Origin: Allobosea lupini
GTDB taxonomy: Bacteria > Pseudomonadota > Alphaproteobacteria > Rhizobiales > Beijerinckiaceae
Direction: 5' to 3'
Assembly (NCBI RefSeq): GCF_900109525.1
Contig: NZ_FOAN01000001.1
Span: 682,001 to 746,000, forward strand
Length of the DNA stretch: 64,000 bases
Under the pieces are notes generated by a model that had not been told where the DNA came from, ran no database searches, and saw only the letters and a list, made by a program, of their open reading frames with translations. Below, piece by piece: positions 49,596-58,682 of the stretch; position 1 is the stretch's first letter; each line of letters begins with the position of its first letter. The position numbers and the translations under genes are program-made.

Positions 49596-50924
49596 TCACT
49601 TCGCCGCCTTCAGCGCCTCCTCGGCCTTGGCCTTCGCCTTGGCGTAGTTGTCGCGGGCGAAGCTCGCCCATTGCGCCTCGACCTCAGCCTGGCGCGCGCC
49701 CTTCTCCTTGCCGCCAGTGAAGGCGGCGCGCAGCTCGGGACTTGCGGCTTGCGCCTCCGTCACCGGCAGGGCGGCGATCAGGTTGCGCGCCTCGTCGGCG
49801 AGCGCCTTGGCCTGGGCGCTCGGCTTCTTGGCCAACGCGGCGTCGACCTCGTGCAACGTCTTGGTGACGCCCTTCAGTGCATCGAGCTGGAAGGAGATCA
49901 ACTGGTCGAACAGCGTGTCGACGACCGCGGTGCGGGCTTCCGACTTGTCGACGTCGAAGCCGATCATCTTCTGGAAGCGCGGGTCGGTGAAGGGGTTGGG
50001 ATAGTCGGCGCCGGCCTTGGCATAGACCGCCGGATTGACCGGCAGGCGGCGGATGCCGGGCTCGAGCAGCACCTCCTGCCCGGTGGGCGAGAGCAGGAAC
50101 TCGATGAAGGCCTCGGCCGCCGCCTTGTTCGGCGGATTGGCGATGATGCCGACATTGGCCGGCACGACGGTGGTCACGGTCGGGTAGACGAACTTGACCG
50201 GGAAGCCCGAGGCCTGCGCCGAGAAGGCGAAGAAGTCGATGACGATACCGACGCCGACCTGTCCGGAGTTGACCGCCTCCGGCACGCCGAAGGAGCGCTC
50301 GGTGATCGAATGGAAATTGCCGGACATTTCCTTGAGCGTCCGCCAGCCCTTCTCCCAGCCCTCGCCCTGCAGGATGGTCTCGACGGTCAGATGCGTCGTG
50401 CCCGAGCGTGCGGGCGAGGCGATCGAGACGTGGCCGTAGAAGGCCGGCCTGGCGAGGTCCTGCCAATCCTTGGGCTCGGGCAGCTTGTTGGCCTTGGCGT
50501 AGCGCTCGTTCCACATGATGCCGTAGCCCGACGCCGCGAAGCCGAAATAGAAGCCGGCGGGATCGTTGATCGGATAGGAGCCGATCTTCTCGGGGATGCC
50601 GGACGCCTTGGGCTTGTAGGCGGTCAGCAGCTGCTTGCCCTTCAGCACCTCGAACGCGTCGGGCGCCGAGGCCCAGAACAGGTCGACCTGGTTGTTGGCC
50701 TTGGTCTCCTCGACATATTTCACGCCGGCATTGGTGTTGCGGTTCTGGACTTCGAGCGTCACGCCCGGCACGGCCTTCTCGAAGGCCTTCTTGATCGGGT
50801 CCGTGACGTCCTTCGAGAACGAGGTCACCACCGTGACCTTGCCCGCCGGCGCCTGCGCGTGAACGGCCGAGGCTGCCAGGGCCAGTCCGAGCGCCGAGAC
50901 GAGCGCGATCCTGCGAGTGAACAT
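49596..50924 (-). CDS. ABC transporter substrate-binding protein with C-terminal helical tail
   Basis: A 442-residue periplasmic binding protein of the iron/AEP/PgtC-type class. The signal peptide (residues 1 to about 24, RRIALVSALGLALAASAVHAQ) precedes KVTVVTSFSKDVTDPIKKAFEKAVPGV, DLFWASAPDAFEVLKG, and GIVIDFFAFSAQASGFPVKFVYPTVTTVVPANVGII. After about residue 330 it has an Ala/Lys/Glu-rich helical tail (AKAKAKAEEALKAAK at the end) that ordinary family members lack. The ATG at 50924 has GGGAGG eight bases upstream. It starts the operon. Confidence 0.9.
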   Translation of the reverse strand: MFTRRIALVSALGLALAASAVHAQAPAGKVTVVTSFSKDVTDPIKKAFEKAVPGVTLEVQNRNTNAGVKYVEETKANNQVDLFWASAPDAFEVLKGKQLLTAYKPKASGIPEKIGSYPINDPAGFYFGFAASGYGIMWNERYAKANKLPEPKDWQDLARPAFYGHVSIASPARSGTTHLTVETILQGEGWEKGWRTLKEMSGNFHSITERSFGVPEAVNSGQVGVGIVIDFFAFSAQASGFPVKFVYPTVTTVVPANVGIIANPPNKAAAEAFIEFLLSPTGQEVLLEPGIRRLPVNPAVYAKAGADYPNPFTDPRFQKMIGFDVDKSEARTAVVDTLFDQLISFQLDALKGVTKTLHEVDAALAKKPSAQAKALADEARNLIAALPVTEAQAASPELRAAFTGGKEKGARQAEVEAQWASFARDNYAKAKAKAEEALKAAK

Positions 50925-50999
50925 TCTGATCCTCCCTATCGTTTTCCGTGTCCGCCGGCGTCGAGGCCAACGGTGGCAAAGCGGGAATCCGGATTGCCG

Positions 51000-51017
51000 T
51001 TGTCGCAAAACTGTCAC
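51000..51017 (+). promoter_or_regulatory. PHO box candidate before DUF47-pit
   Basis: TTGTCGC-AAAA-CTGTCAC, two 7-base half-sites separated by four A's. The second is a perfect PHO-box half and the first matches at 5 of 7. It is 66 bp before the DUF47 ATG, on the coding strand. Confidence 0.7.
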
Positions 51018-51083
51018 AAAAGGCGCAGGCATGTCATCCCGCTCTTTGCCGCGGGCAGACTAAGTTGGCGAGAGGCCGTTCCG

Positions 51084-51728
51084 ATGCTGGGCTGGTTCCA
51101 GAAGCTGTTGCCGAAGGAAGACAAGTTCTTCGTGCTGTTCGAGCGTCATGCGCAGACGCTGCAGGCCGGCGCGGCAGCGCTGGACGGCGTCCTTAGCGGA
51201 ACGACAGCGATCGCGGCCGGCTGCGCCGAGATCTTCGCCGAGGAGAACCGCGCCGATACGATCGCCGGCGAGGTCATGCTCGAGGTCGGCCGCACCTTCA
51301 TCACCCCCTTCGACCGCGGCGACATCGAGGAGTTGATCGGCTCGATGGACGACGCCATCGACCAGATGCAGAAGACGGCCAAGGCGATCCAGCTCTTCGA
51401 GGTCGAGCGCTTCGAGCCGAGCATGCAGGAGCTCGGCAAGACCATCGTCACCGCCTCGCACAAGGTCGGCGAACTCCTGCCGATGCTGCGCGACATCAAG
51501 AAGCACGCCGTCGGCATCGGCGCGCTCGCCAAGGAGATCGGCGCCATCGAGGAGCATTCCGACCGGCTCTACGACCAGGGCCTGAAGGAGCTGTTCAAGG
51601 CCCATCGCGGCAGCGACGCCATGGGCTTCATCGTCGGCGCCGAGATCTACGACCACCTCGAAAAGGTGGTCGACCGTTTCGAGGACGTCGCCAAGCGCGT
51701 CAGCCGCATCGTGCTCGAACATCTCTGA
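51084..51728 (+). CDS. DUF47 (PhoU-like) Pit accessory protein
   Basis: A 214-residue all-helical DUF47 protein, related to PhoU and corresponding to OrfA beside pit in Sinorhizobium meliloti. It probably modulates or couples the Pit transporter on the cytoplasmic side. Typical helices contain FFVLFERHAQTLQAGAAALDGVL, EVGRTFITPFDRGDIEELIGSMDDAIDQMQKTAKAIQL and IGAIEEHSDRLYDQGLKELF. The PhoU-type E/D-x-x-x-D metal motifs are in DDAIDQ and ERFEPS regions. It ends 15 bp before the Pit gene; a PHO box lies upstream. Confidence 0.92.
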   Translation: MLGWFQKLLPKEDKFFVLFERHAQTLQAGAAALDGVLSGTTAIAAGCAEIFAEENRADTIAGEVMLEVGRTFITPFDRGDIEELIGSMDDAIDQMQKTAKAIQLFEVERFEPSMQELGKTIVTASHKVGELLPMLRDIKKHAVGIGALAKEIGAIEEHSDRLYDQGLKELFKAHRGSDAMGFIVGAEIYDHLEKVVDRFEDVAKRVSRIVLEHL

Positions 51729-51743
51729 AAGGCGCACCGCGCC

Positions 51744-52757
51744 GTGGACATCGCCAGCCTCGCCCCTGCCCTCATCTTCCTGATCGCCGTCGCGCTGCTG
51801 TTCGATTTCCTGAACGGCCTGCACGACGCCGCCAACTCGATCGCGACCATCGTCTCGACGCGGGTGCTGGCGCCGCAATGGGCGGTGTTCTGGGCCGCCT
51901 TCTTCAACTTCATCGCCTTCCTGTTCTTCGGCCTGCACGTCGCCCAGACGGTCGGCTCCGGCATCATCCAGGCGACGATCGTCGACGACCGGGTGATCTT
52001 CGGCGCGCTGACCGGCGCGATCGTTTGGAACGTGGTGACCTGGATCGCCGGCATCCCGTCGAGTTCCTCGCATGCGCTGATCGGCGGGCTTGTCGGCGCC
52101 GGCCTGTCGAAGGTCGGCTTGTCCTCGATCGTCTGGTGGGGGCTCGGCAAGACCTTCCTCGCGATCTTCATGTCGCCGGCGATCGGCTTCGCGCTTGCGC
52201 TGCTCCTGGTCCTGATCGTCTCCTGGACCTTCCTGCGGGTGGCGCCCATCAAGGTCGATTCGACCTTCCGCCTCCTGCAATTCGTCTCGGCCTCGCTCTA
52301 TTCGCTCGGGCACGGCGCCAACGATGCGCAGAAGACGATGGGCATCATCGCTGTGCTGCTGTTCTCGCATGGCATGATGGGCGACACATTCTCGGTGCCG
52401 TTCTGGGTGGTGATCACCTGCCAGGCGGCGATGGCGCTCGGCACGCTCTGCGGCGGCTGGCGCATCGTCCACACCATGGGCTCCAAGATCACCCGGCTCT
52501 CGCCGCAGCAGGGCTTCTGCGCCGAGACCGGCGGCGCGATCACCCTGTTCATGGCGACCTATCTCGGCGTCCCCGTCTCGACCACGCACACCATCACCGG
52601 CGCGATTATCGGCGTCGGCGCCGCGCGGCGGGTCACGGCGGTGCGCTGGGGCGTCGCCCGCGGCATCGTCTTCGCCTGGATCGTCACCATGCCGGCGGCG
52701 GGCCTGATCTCGGCACTGGCCTATCTCCTGTCAGGCTTCTTCCTGACCGGGCGTTGA
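51744..52757 (+). CDS. pit: low-affinity inorganic phosphate transporter Pit
   Basis: A PiT-family phosphate permease of 337 residues with around ten membrane helices. The two inverted GANDAQKTMG/FLNGLHDAANSIATIVSTRVL repeats are the family signature (GLHDAANSIA near residue 28; GHGANDAQKTMGI near residue 192). It imports Pi with protons or as metal-phosphate. The start is GTG at 51744. It is coupled to DUF47 upstream, matching S. meliloti orfA-pit, where PhoB represses the operon at low phosphate. Confidence 0.94.
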   Translation: MDIASLAPALIFLIAVALLFDFLNGLHDAANSIATIVSTRVLAPQWAVFWAAFFNFIAFLFFGLHVAQTVGSGIIQATIVDDRVIFGALTGAIVWNVVTWIAGIPSSSSHALIGGLVGAGLSKVGLSSIVWWGLGKTFLAIFMSPAIGFALALLLVLIVSWTFLRVAPIKVDSTFRLLQFVSASLYSLGHGANDAQKTMGIIAVLLFSHGMMGDTFSVPFWVVITCQAAMALGTLCGGWRIVHTMGSKITRLSPQQGFCAETGGAITLFMATYLGVPVSTTHTITGAIIGVGAARRVTAVRWGVARGIVFAWIVTMPAAGLISALAYLLSGFFLTGR

Positions 52758-52766
52758 GCCAAAGCG

Positions 52767-53645
52767 TCAGCCAAGCAGCGGCAGCGCATAGGTCGGGCTT
52801 CGCCCCGCACGAGCGAAGAGCGCAAGACAGCTCGCCGGATCCATCGACGCGCCATCCCAAACGATCTCGCCGCGATGGATGCCGCCGCCGATGAAGACAC
52901 TGTCGATGCCGGCGCCTTGCGCACCGGCGATGTCGTGCGCCAGCGAATCGCCGATCGCCACGACGCGGCTGCGGTCGAGCCCGAGCTTCGCCAGGCAGGT
53001 GCGATAGATGCGCGACTCAGGCTTGCCGTGATAGCGCACGATACCACCGAGCTGCTCGTAGGCGCGCGCGACGAGGCCCGGCGCCTCCTGCAGACCGCCA
53101 TCGGGGCTAGCGCGATGCATGTCCGGATTGGCGCAGACCATGGGCAGGCGCCGCGCGCTGGCCGCTTCGAGCAAGCTCATCCAGCCGGCGACCGACTGCC
53201 GGGGCGGGTCCATCGTCATCAGCAGGATGAAGTCGGCCAGGGCGACGTCATCGACCAGGTCGAGGCCGAGCCCTTGCGCCAGATGCGCCTCGCCCTCGCG
53301 TGCCAGCAACAGGCAGCGCCGGCCGAGCGCGCGATGGAACGGTTCGTCGCGCGCCGCTAATGCATCGCGGGCGTCGTCCCCGGCCGAGACGACCTCGTCA
53401 TAAAGATCGCGTGCAAAGCCGAATTTCGCCAGCTGCGCGGCATTCTCGGCGCCACGGCGCCCGGAATTCGAGAGGATGATCACGCGCTTGCTCGCCCGGC
53501 GCAGCATCTCCAGCGCGGCGACGGCACCCGGATACGGCCGGATACCGTCATGCAGCACGCCCCATTGGTCGAGCAGGAAGCCGTCATAGCGCGGCATCAA
53601 CGCCGCGAGATCGTCCGGGAAGGTTGTAGGAGAAAGGCTCTGCAT
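52767..53645 (-). CDS. HAD-IIA superfamily phosphatase
   Basis: A 292-residue HAD-superfamily subfamily IIA protein, like the TIGR01459 group. The nucleophile motif I is FLLDQWGVLHDG (Asp in LLDQW; the second Asp of DxD is Gln-Trp, as in this hypothetical group). Motif II is ILSNSGRR near residue 60. Motifs III and IV are KPESRIY and VAIGDSLAHDIAGAQGAG. It may dephosphorylate a sugar or nucleotide phosphate. It lies convergent with pit and divergent from phnD, so a phosphate-salvage role fits. The ATG at 53645 is preferred to a GTG at 53690. Confidence 0.85.
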   Translation of the reverse strand: MQSLSPTTFPDDLAALMPRYDGFLLDQWGVLHDGIRPYPGAVAALEMLRRASKRVIILSNSGRRGAENAAQLAKFGFARDLYDEVVSAGDDARDALAARDEPFHRALGRRCLLLAREGEAHLAQGLGLDLVDDVALADFILLMTMDPPRQSVAGWMSLLEAASARRLPMVCANPDMHRASPDGGLQEAPGLVARAYEQLGGIVRYHGKPESRIYRTCLAKLGLDRSRVVAIGDSLAHDIAGAQGAGIDSVFIGGGIHRGEIVWDGASMDPASCLALFARAGRSPTYALPLLG

Positions 53646-53727
53646 CGTCAGGGTTGGTGAGCGCCCGACCGTCGCGGTGGACAAGACCACTATAGTCGTA
53701 AGTCGAGACGTTTCGCCCGGCTGGAAT

Positions 53728-53745
53728 ATGACAGTTTTGTGTCAC
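53728..53745 (-). promoter_or_regulatory. PHO box candidate before phnD
   Basis: Read on the minus strand it is GTGACAC-AAAA-CTGTCAT. The CTGTCAT half is perfect and the other half matches at 5 of 7. It ends 48 bp before the phnD ATG. The A4 spacer and the CTGTCA half are shared with the site before DUF47-pit. It also reads as a short TGACA/TGTCA dyad, so another regulator is possible. Confidence 0.6.
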
Positions 53746-53793
53746 ATACTATAGCCAGCTCATAATCAAGATCGACCGGGAGAGACGCCGACC

Positions 53794-54840
53794 ATGACCA
53801 AGATGCTGACTTGCCTGACCGCCACGACCTCGCTGCTCGTCGGCCTCGGGCTCGCTGGGGCGGCGCAGGCACAGGACGCCTGCCCCAATCGCGGCCAGCT
53901 CGACACGATGTATTGCGACGCCAACAAGGACCTGGTCGCCGACGTGCCGACCGATCCGTCGAAGCTGAAGGACCCGTCGGCGCTGGTCTGGGCCTATACG
54001 CCGGTCGAGGACCCCGCCGTCTACGCCAACATCTTCAAGCCGCTGACCGACCATCTCGCGGCCTGCACCGGCAAGCGCATCGTCTACTACCCCGTCCAGT
54101 CGAACTCGGCCGAGATCGAGGCGATGCGCTCCGGCCGCCTGCATTTCGCCGGGTTCTCGACCGGGCCGACCGGCTTCGCCGTCAACCTCGCCGGCGCGAT
54201 CCCGTTTGCCGCCAAGGGCTCGGCGGCCGGCGTGCGGGGCTACAATCTCGTCGCCGTGGTCAAGGCCTCCAGCCCCTACCAGAAGCTGTCGGACCTCAAG
54301 GACAAGAAGGTCGCCCACACTTCGCCCTCGTCCAACTCAGGCAACCTCGCCCCGCGCGTGCTCTTCCCCGAGCACGGGCTGGAGGCCGACAAGGACTACA
54401 AGCCGCTGATGTCGGGCGGCCACGACAAGTCGATCCTCGGCGTGGTCTCGGGCGACTACGACATGGGCGCCGTCGCCGGCGACGTCTATGAGCGCATGAT
54501 CGTGCGCGGCACGATCAAGAAGGACGACACCCGCGAGATCTATCGCAGCGCGATCTTCCCGACCTCGTCCTTCGCCTATGCGCACGATCTCAAGCCCGAG
54601 CTCGCCAAGAAGCTGACCGACTGCTTCTTCTCCTTCCGCTTCACCCCGGAAATGACCAAGGAGTTCAACGGCGACGACCGCTTCCTGCCGATCACCTACC
54701 AGAAGGACTGGGCGATCGTGCGCGATGTCGCCGAGAAGTCGGGCACGCCCTACAACAAGTCGGCCTACGACGCCGAAGCCAGGCGCGAGGCCGAGGCCGC
54801 CGCCAAGAAGGCGCAGCAGCCCGCGCCGGCCAAGCCCTGA
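53794..54840 (+). CDS. phnD: phosphate/phosphonate ABC transporter binding protein PhnD-type
   Basis: A 348-residue periplasmic binding protein of the PhnD family (PhoD in the rhizobial phoCDET system). The signal sequence [27 protein letters not shown] is followed by [54 protein letters not shown]. The anion-binding hinge shows the family's TS/PSSNSGN block ([16 protein letters not shown]) and [26 protein letters not shown]. The C-terminus is Ala/Lys/Pro-rich. It is first of phnD-phnC-phnE; a candidate PHO box lies upstream. Confidence 0.93.
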   Translation: MTKMLTCLTATTSLLVGLGLAGAAQAQDACPNRGQLDTMYCDANKDLVADVPTDPSKLKDPSALVWAYTPVEDPAVYANIFKPLTDHLAACTGKRIVYYPVQSNSAEIEAMRSGRLHFAGFSTGPTGFAVNLAGAIPFAAKGSAAGVRGYNLVAVVKASSPYQKLSDLKDKKVAHTSPSSNSGNLAPRVLFPEHGLEADKDYKPLMSGGHDKSILGVVSGDYDMGAVAGDVYERMIVRGTIKKDDTREIYRSAIFPTSSFAYAHDLKPELAKKLTDCFFSFRFTPEMTKEFNGDDRFLPITYQKDWAIVRDVAEKSGTPYNKSAYDAEARREAEAAAKKAQQPAPAKP

Positions 54841-54860
54841 CCGAAAGTCTTTCGCAGCTC

Positions 54861-55652
54861 ATGAGCGCCCTTCCCGTCGCAGAGGCGCCCGGCCATGGCC
54901 GGGCGCTCGTTATCCGCAACCTCGTCAAGGAGTATCGCAAGGGCCAGCCGGTCCTGCGCGACATCTCGCTCAGCGTCTCCGAGCCCGGCATCGTCGCGAT
55001 CATCGGCCCGTCCGGCACCGGCAAATCGACGCTGATCCGCTGCATCAACCGTCTGGTCGACCCGACCTCCGGCTCGATCATGCTCGGCGGGATCGATCTG
55101 GCGAAGCTGCAGGGCGAGCCTCTCAGGGCGGCGCGCCGGCGCCTCGGCATGGTCTTCCAGGAATACAACCTGGTCGAGCGGCTGACGGTGATCGAGAACG
55201 TGCTCTGCGGCCGCCTCGGCTATGTCCCGGTCTGGCGCGCCTGGACGCGGCGCTTCCCTGAAGCAGACATCGCCCGCGCCTTCGCACTGCTGGAATCGGT
55301 CGGCCTCGGCGACTTCGCCACCCGCCGCGCCGACCAGCTCTCCGGCGGCCAGCGCCAGCGCGTCGGCATCGCCCGCGCGGTGATGCAGGAGCCGGACCTG
55401 ATCCTCGCCGACGAGCCGACCTCCTCGCTCGACCCCAAGACCTCGGTCGAGATCATGGAGCTGCTCGCGAAGGTGGGCCGGGAGCGCGATATCCCGGTGC
55501 TCGTCAACATCCACAACGTCGCGCTGGCGCGACGCTACGCGCTGCGGATGATCGGCATGTCCAAGGGCCTCGTGATCTATGACGGGCCGCCGGCCGGGCT
55601 GCAGGACAGCCATCTCGCCGAGATCTATGGCGGCGAAGGCTGGATGGAATGA
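54861..55652 (+). CDS. phnC: phosphate/phosphonate ABC transporter ATPase PhnC-type
   Basis: A 263-residue PhnC ATPase. Walker A is [12 protein letters not shown] (about residues 50-61), the Q-loop [31 protein letters not shown], the signature [14 protein letters not shown], Walker [14 protein letters not shown] and the H-loop [16 protein letters not shown]. The ENVL.GRL stretch is characteristic of PhnC. It lies 20 bp after phnD and overlaps phnE by ATGA. It drives uptake of phosphate or phosphonate. Confidence 0.94.
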   Translation: MSALPVAEAPGHGRALVIRNLVKEYRKGQPVLRDISLSVSEPGIVAIIGPSGTGKSTLIRCINRLVDPTSGSIMLGGIDLAKLQGEPLRAARRRLGMVFQEYNLVERLTVIENVLCGRLGYVPVWRAWTRRFPEADIARAFALLESVGLGDFATRRADQLSGGQRQRVGIARAVMQEPDLILADEPTSSLDPKTSVEIMELLAKVGRERDIPVLVNIHNVALARRYALRMIGMSKGLVIYDGPPAGLQDSHLAEIYGGEGWME

Positions 55653-57280
55653 GCGCCCCTCCTGTGAGCGCCGGCGGCAGCCTGCGCGCCCGCGCCTTTC
55701 CGCCGAACTGGCCGCTGCGCCTCGGCGCGGTGCTGTTCGTTGCCTATGTCATCTACGCCGCCGGCATCGTCGACATCCGCTGGGAGCGCTTCGTCCAGGG
55801 CCTCGGCAACGGGGCGCGCTTCCTTGGCCGCATGTTCCCGCCGAACCTGGCGCACGACAAGCTGCAGCTGCTCGCGCAGGGCATGCTGGAATCGCTGCAG
55901 ATCGCCATCATCGCCACCGGCGCCGGCGTGCTGCTGGCCTTGCCCGTCGGCCTCTGCGCCGCGCGTAACCTGATGCCTCTGCCGGTGACGATCCTGGCGC
56001 GCGGTCTCATCGCGCTCTGCCGGACCTTCCACCCGGTCATCGTCGCCATCCTCTTCGTCAAGGCGGTCGGCTTCGGTGCGCTCGCCGGCATCCTGGCGCT
56101 GATCGTCGCCACCATCGGCTTCATCGCCAAGCTGATCGCCGAGGCGATCGAGGAGATGTCGATGAAGCCGATCGAGGCGCTGCGCGCCGCCGGCTCGCCA
56201 TTCCTCTCGGTCGTGGTCATGGGCGTGGTGCCGCAGGTGCTGCCGCGCTTCATCGGCTTTGCCGCCTACCAGCTCGACTCGAACCTGCGCAATTCCGCCC
56301 TCGTCGGCCTGGTCGGCGGCGGCGGCATCGGCGCGACCCTGTTCACCGCCTTCCAGCGCTTCGACTACGACTTCGTGCTGACCATCATCATCGCGATCAT
56401 CCTGGCTGTGATGGCCGGCGAAATTCTCTCCGCCTTCATGCGCCGCGTCTATCAGGACGAAGCGCCGAGCGGCGAGGTCAAGCAAGGCGCCTCCGGCCCG
56501 GTCTGGCATCGCTTCACCGCGGCCGAGCGCGGCATGCGCCTCGCCTTCTGGGGCGTAGCGGCCCTGGCGCTGGGCTGGTCGGTCCAGACCATCGAGGTGA
56601 TCCCGGAATTCCTCTACGACGCGCCGGCGCAGACGGTCGACCTCTTCGCGAGGATGTGGCCGATCGACTGGGCCTACTTCCCCAAGACCGTGCAGCAGGC
56701 GCTGATCGAGACGCTGCATACCGCGACGCTTGGCACGGTGCTGGCGATCCTCATGGCGACCCCGGTCGCGCTGATGTGCGCCCGTAACATCTCGTCCTCG
56801 ATCTGGGTCAACACGCTCGGCCGCTTCATCCTTGTCGCAACGCGTTCGGTGCATACGCTGGTCTGGGCGCTGCTCTTCGTCGCCATCTTCGGCCCCGGCG
56901 CCCTCGCCGGCGTCATGGCGGTGGCGGTGCACTCGATCGGCTTCACCGGCAAGTTCCTGGCCGAGGCGATCGAGGAGGCCAAGCCCGGCCCGATCGAGGC
57001 GCTGCGGGCCGCCGGCGCGCCTTGGCGCTCGGTGCTGCTCAAAGGCTTCTGGCCGCAGGTGAAGCCGGCTTTCCTCGCCGTCAGCCTGTTCCGCTGGGAC
57101 ATCAATGTGCGCGAGAGCGCCGTGCTCGGCCTGGTCGGCGCCGGCGGCCTCGGCGTCGCCCTGCAGGCGGCGATGGACAATCTCTACTGGGATCAGGTCG
57201 GGCTGGTGCTCGTCGTGATCTTCGCGGTCGTGGTCGTCACCGAGATCGTCACCGCGACGCTGCGCGCAAAGGTGATCTGA
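55649..57280 (+). CDS. phnE: phosphate/phosphonate ABC permease, PhnE-PhnE fusion
   Basis: A 543-residue permease made of two PhnE-type domains fused head to tail. The first half (about 1-270) carries [32 protein letters not shown] and [19 protein letters not shown]. The second half (about 290-543) repeats it as [32 protein letters not shown] and [15 protein letters not shown]. In S. meliloti the equivalents are two separate genes, phoE and phoT. It provides the whole channel as one chain. It is last gene of the operon and converges with the monooxygenase gene. Confidence 0.92.
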   Translation: MSAPPVSAGGSLRARAFPPNWPLRLGAVLFVAYVIYAAGIVDIRWERFVQGLGNGARFLGRMFPPNLAHDKLQLLAQGMLESLQIAIIATGAGVLLALPVGLCAARNLMPLPVTILARGLIALCRTFHPVIVAILFVKAVGFGALAGILALIVATIGFIAKLIAEAIEEMSMKPIEALRAAGSPFLSVVVMGVVPQVLPRFIGFAAYQLDSNLRNSALVGLVGGGGIGATLFTAFQRFDYDFVLTIIIAIILAVMAGEILSAFMRRVYQDEAPSGEVKQGASGPVWHRFTAAERGMRLAFWGVAALALGWSVQTIEVIPEFLYDAPAQTVDLFARMWPIDWAYFPKTVQQALIETLHTATLGTVLAILMATPVALMCARNISSSIWVNTLGRFILVATRSVHTLVWALLFVAIFGPGALAGVMAVAVHSIGFTGKFLAEAIEEAKPGPIEALRAAGAPWRSVLLKGFWPQVKPAFLAVSLFRWDINVRESAVLGLVGAGGLGVALQAAMDNLYWDQVGLVLVVIFAVVVVTEIVTATLRAKVI

Positions 57281-57282
57281 GA

Positions 57283-57302
57283 CGGGAGGCGGAGGCCTCC
57301 CG
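57283..57302. terminator. GC hairpin between convergent genes
   Basis: CGGGAGGC-GGAG-GCCTCCCG, a perfect 8-bp stem, placed in the 24-bp gap between the phnE stop and the stop of the SsuD-like gene. Without a T tract it is a non-canonical bidirectional terminator at best. Confidence 0.45.
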
Positions 57303-57304
57303 CT

Positions 57305-58375
57305 TCAGCTCCGCAGCAAGGGCAGCAGCTGTTCGCCCTGCCTTCTGATCTCGGGCAGATAGGGCGTGTCCGACAGGACGAAATGACTGATGCCAAGGTC
57401 GCGATACTTGCGCAGCGAGCGCGCGACGTCCTCAGCCGAGCCGACCAGCCAGGTGGTGCCGGCCCCGCCGCCGCCGAACTTGCCCGGCGTGGTGTAGAGA
57501 TTGTCGTCGAGCACCTCGCCGCGGCCCTGCAGGTCGAACAGGCGCTGCTGGCCGACGGCGACACCGCGCCGGTGGTCGTTCCAGCCCTGGCCCTTGCCCT
57601 GCGCCATCTCGGCGACCTTGGCCTGCGCTTCAGCCCAGGCCTGCTCCGTGGTGTCGCGGACGAAGGTGGTGACCCGCAGTCCGAATTCGAGCGGCGGCAG
57701 GTCGCGATCGAGATCGCGGCTCAAGGCCTTCAGCCGGTCGATGCGCTGACGGACATCGTCGAGCGGCTCGCCCCAGAAGAGCTGGACATCCGCTTCGGTC
57801 GCGGCCACCCGCTCGGCCGCATCGGAGGCGCCGCCGAAATAGAGCCTGGGATGGCGCCGCGCGCCGCGCTGTTCGATACGCGGCACCACGGTCGATCCGT
57901 CGACCCGGAAATGCTCGCCGGCGAAGTCGACATTCTCTTCAGTCCAAAGCCTGCGTACCAGGCGCATGAACTCCTTGGTACGACCATAGCGATGCGCCTG
58001 GTCGCCCTCGCTGTCGCCATAGGCGGCGAGATTGTCCTTGCCGGACACGATGTTGATGCGCACGCGCCCGCCGGTCAGGTGGTCGAGCGTCGCTGCGGCG
58101 GAGGCGAAGTTCGCCGGCCGCCAATAACCCGGGCGGATCGCGATCAGCGGCTCGAAGGTGGTGGTGCGGGCCGCGAGCGCGGTCGCGACCGTAAAGGTGT
58201 CCGGCCGGCCCCAGCCGGTGCCGAGCAGCGCGCCCTTCCAGCCATGATCCTCCAGCGCCCTGGCGTGGCTGGTCAGCGTCTCCAGGCTGTTATGGCCTTC
58301 GACCGTGGAATCGCCGCGATGACCGGGCTCGACGACATTGGGGATGTACCAGAGGTATTCGGATTCGAGGCTCAT
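57305..58375 (-). CDS. LLM-class flavin monooxygenase, alkanesulfonate (SsuD)-like
   Basis: A 356-residue FMNH2-dependent monooxygenase of the SsuD group, which cleaves the C-S bond of alkanesulfonates. Blocks include FTVATALAARTTTFEPLIAIRPGYWRPANFASAAATLDHLTGGRVRINIVSG, LYFGGASDAAERVAATEADVQLFWGEPLDDVRQRIDRLK, and the C-terminal GTTWLVGSAEDVARSLRKYRDLGISHFVLSDTPYLPE. No flavin reductase or sulfonate transporter adjoins it, unlike ssuEADCB operons. The substrate may be a sulfonate, a sulfone or another compound. Confidence 0.9.
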   Translation of the reverse strand: MSLESEYLWYIPNVVEPGHRGDSTVEGHNSLETLTSHARALEDHGWKGALLGTGWGRPDTFTVATALAARTTTFEPLIAIRPGYWRPANFASAAATLDHLTGGRVRINIVSGKDNLAAYGDSEGDQAHRYGRTKEFMRLVRRLWTEENVDFAGEHFRVDGSTVVPRIEQRGARRHPRLYFGGASDAAERVAATEADVQLFWGEPLDDVRQRIDRLKALSRDLDRDLPPLEFGLRVTTFVRDTTEQAWAEAQAKVAEMAQGKGQGWNDHRRGVAVGQQRLFDLQGRGEVLDDNLYTTPGKFGGGGAGTTWLVGSAEDVARSLRKYRDLGISHFVLSDTPYLPEIRRQGEQLLPLLRS

Positions 58376-58682
58376 ATCGTTGTGTCGCAGTCAGCTGGTC
58401 AGCAAGTTTGCGGCTCGCCCGAAGACAATATCGGGGGGCATTTATGCATGCTCCAGAGTGCGCGCCGGCCCAGCGCTGCGTCAATGAAAACGTTCGATCA
58501 AAAGAACGATACAGTTGGAATAACGATCTCCATTTCGCCCTGACGGGAGAATGTCTTACTCGATCACTTCATTCTTCAGCTCATCTCGGGAATGAACAGC
58601 CTCCGGACACGCCATCGGGAGCGCCGGGCTTGAGCGGCAATCGTCCAGCCTTCGCGCGGATCCAGCCGCAAGACAGCTCGAG
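58376..58682. other. 307-bp gap, no gene seen
   Basis: Between the SsuD-like gene and the MmgE/PrpD gene. It must hold the promoter of the SsuD-like gene. I see a small CGTTC/GAACG hairpin near 58492 and an AT-richer stretch, but no conserved operator, terminator or riboswitch. Confidence 0.5.

Noticed and set aside
46651..50924. Calling the three-gene importer a 2-aminoethylphosphonate system
   Set aside because: The permease resembles PhnV/FbpB types but no phosphonatase or transaminase gene adjoins; the substrate was left open.
57305..58375. Naming the flavin monooxygenase ssuD
   Set aside because: No ssu transporter or flavin reductase nearby and several LLM subgroups share these motifs.
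58376..58682. Riboswitch or tRNA in the 307-bp gap
   Set aside because: No cloverleaf, conserved aptamer box or terminator was found by eye.
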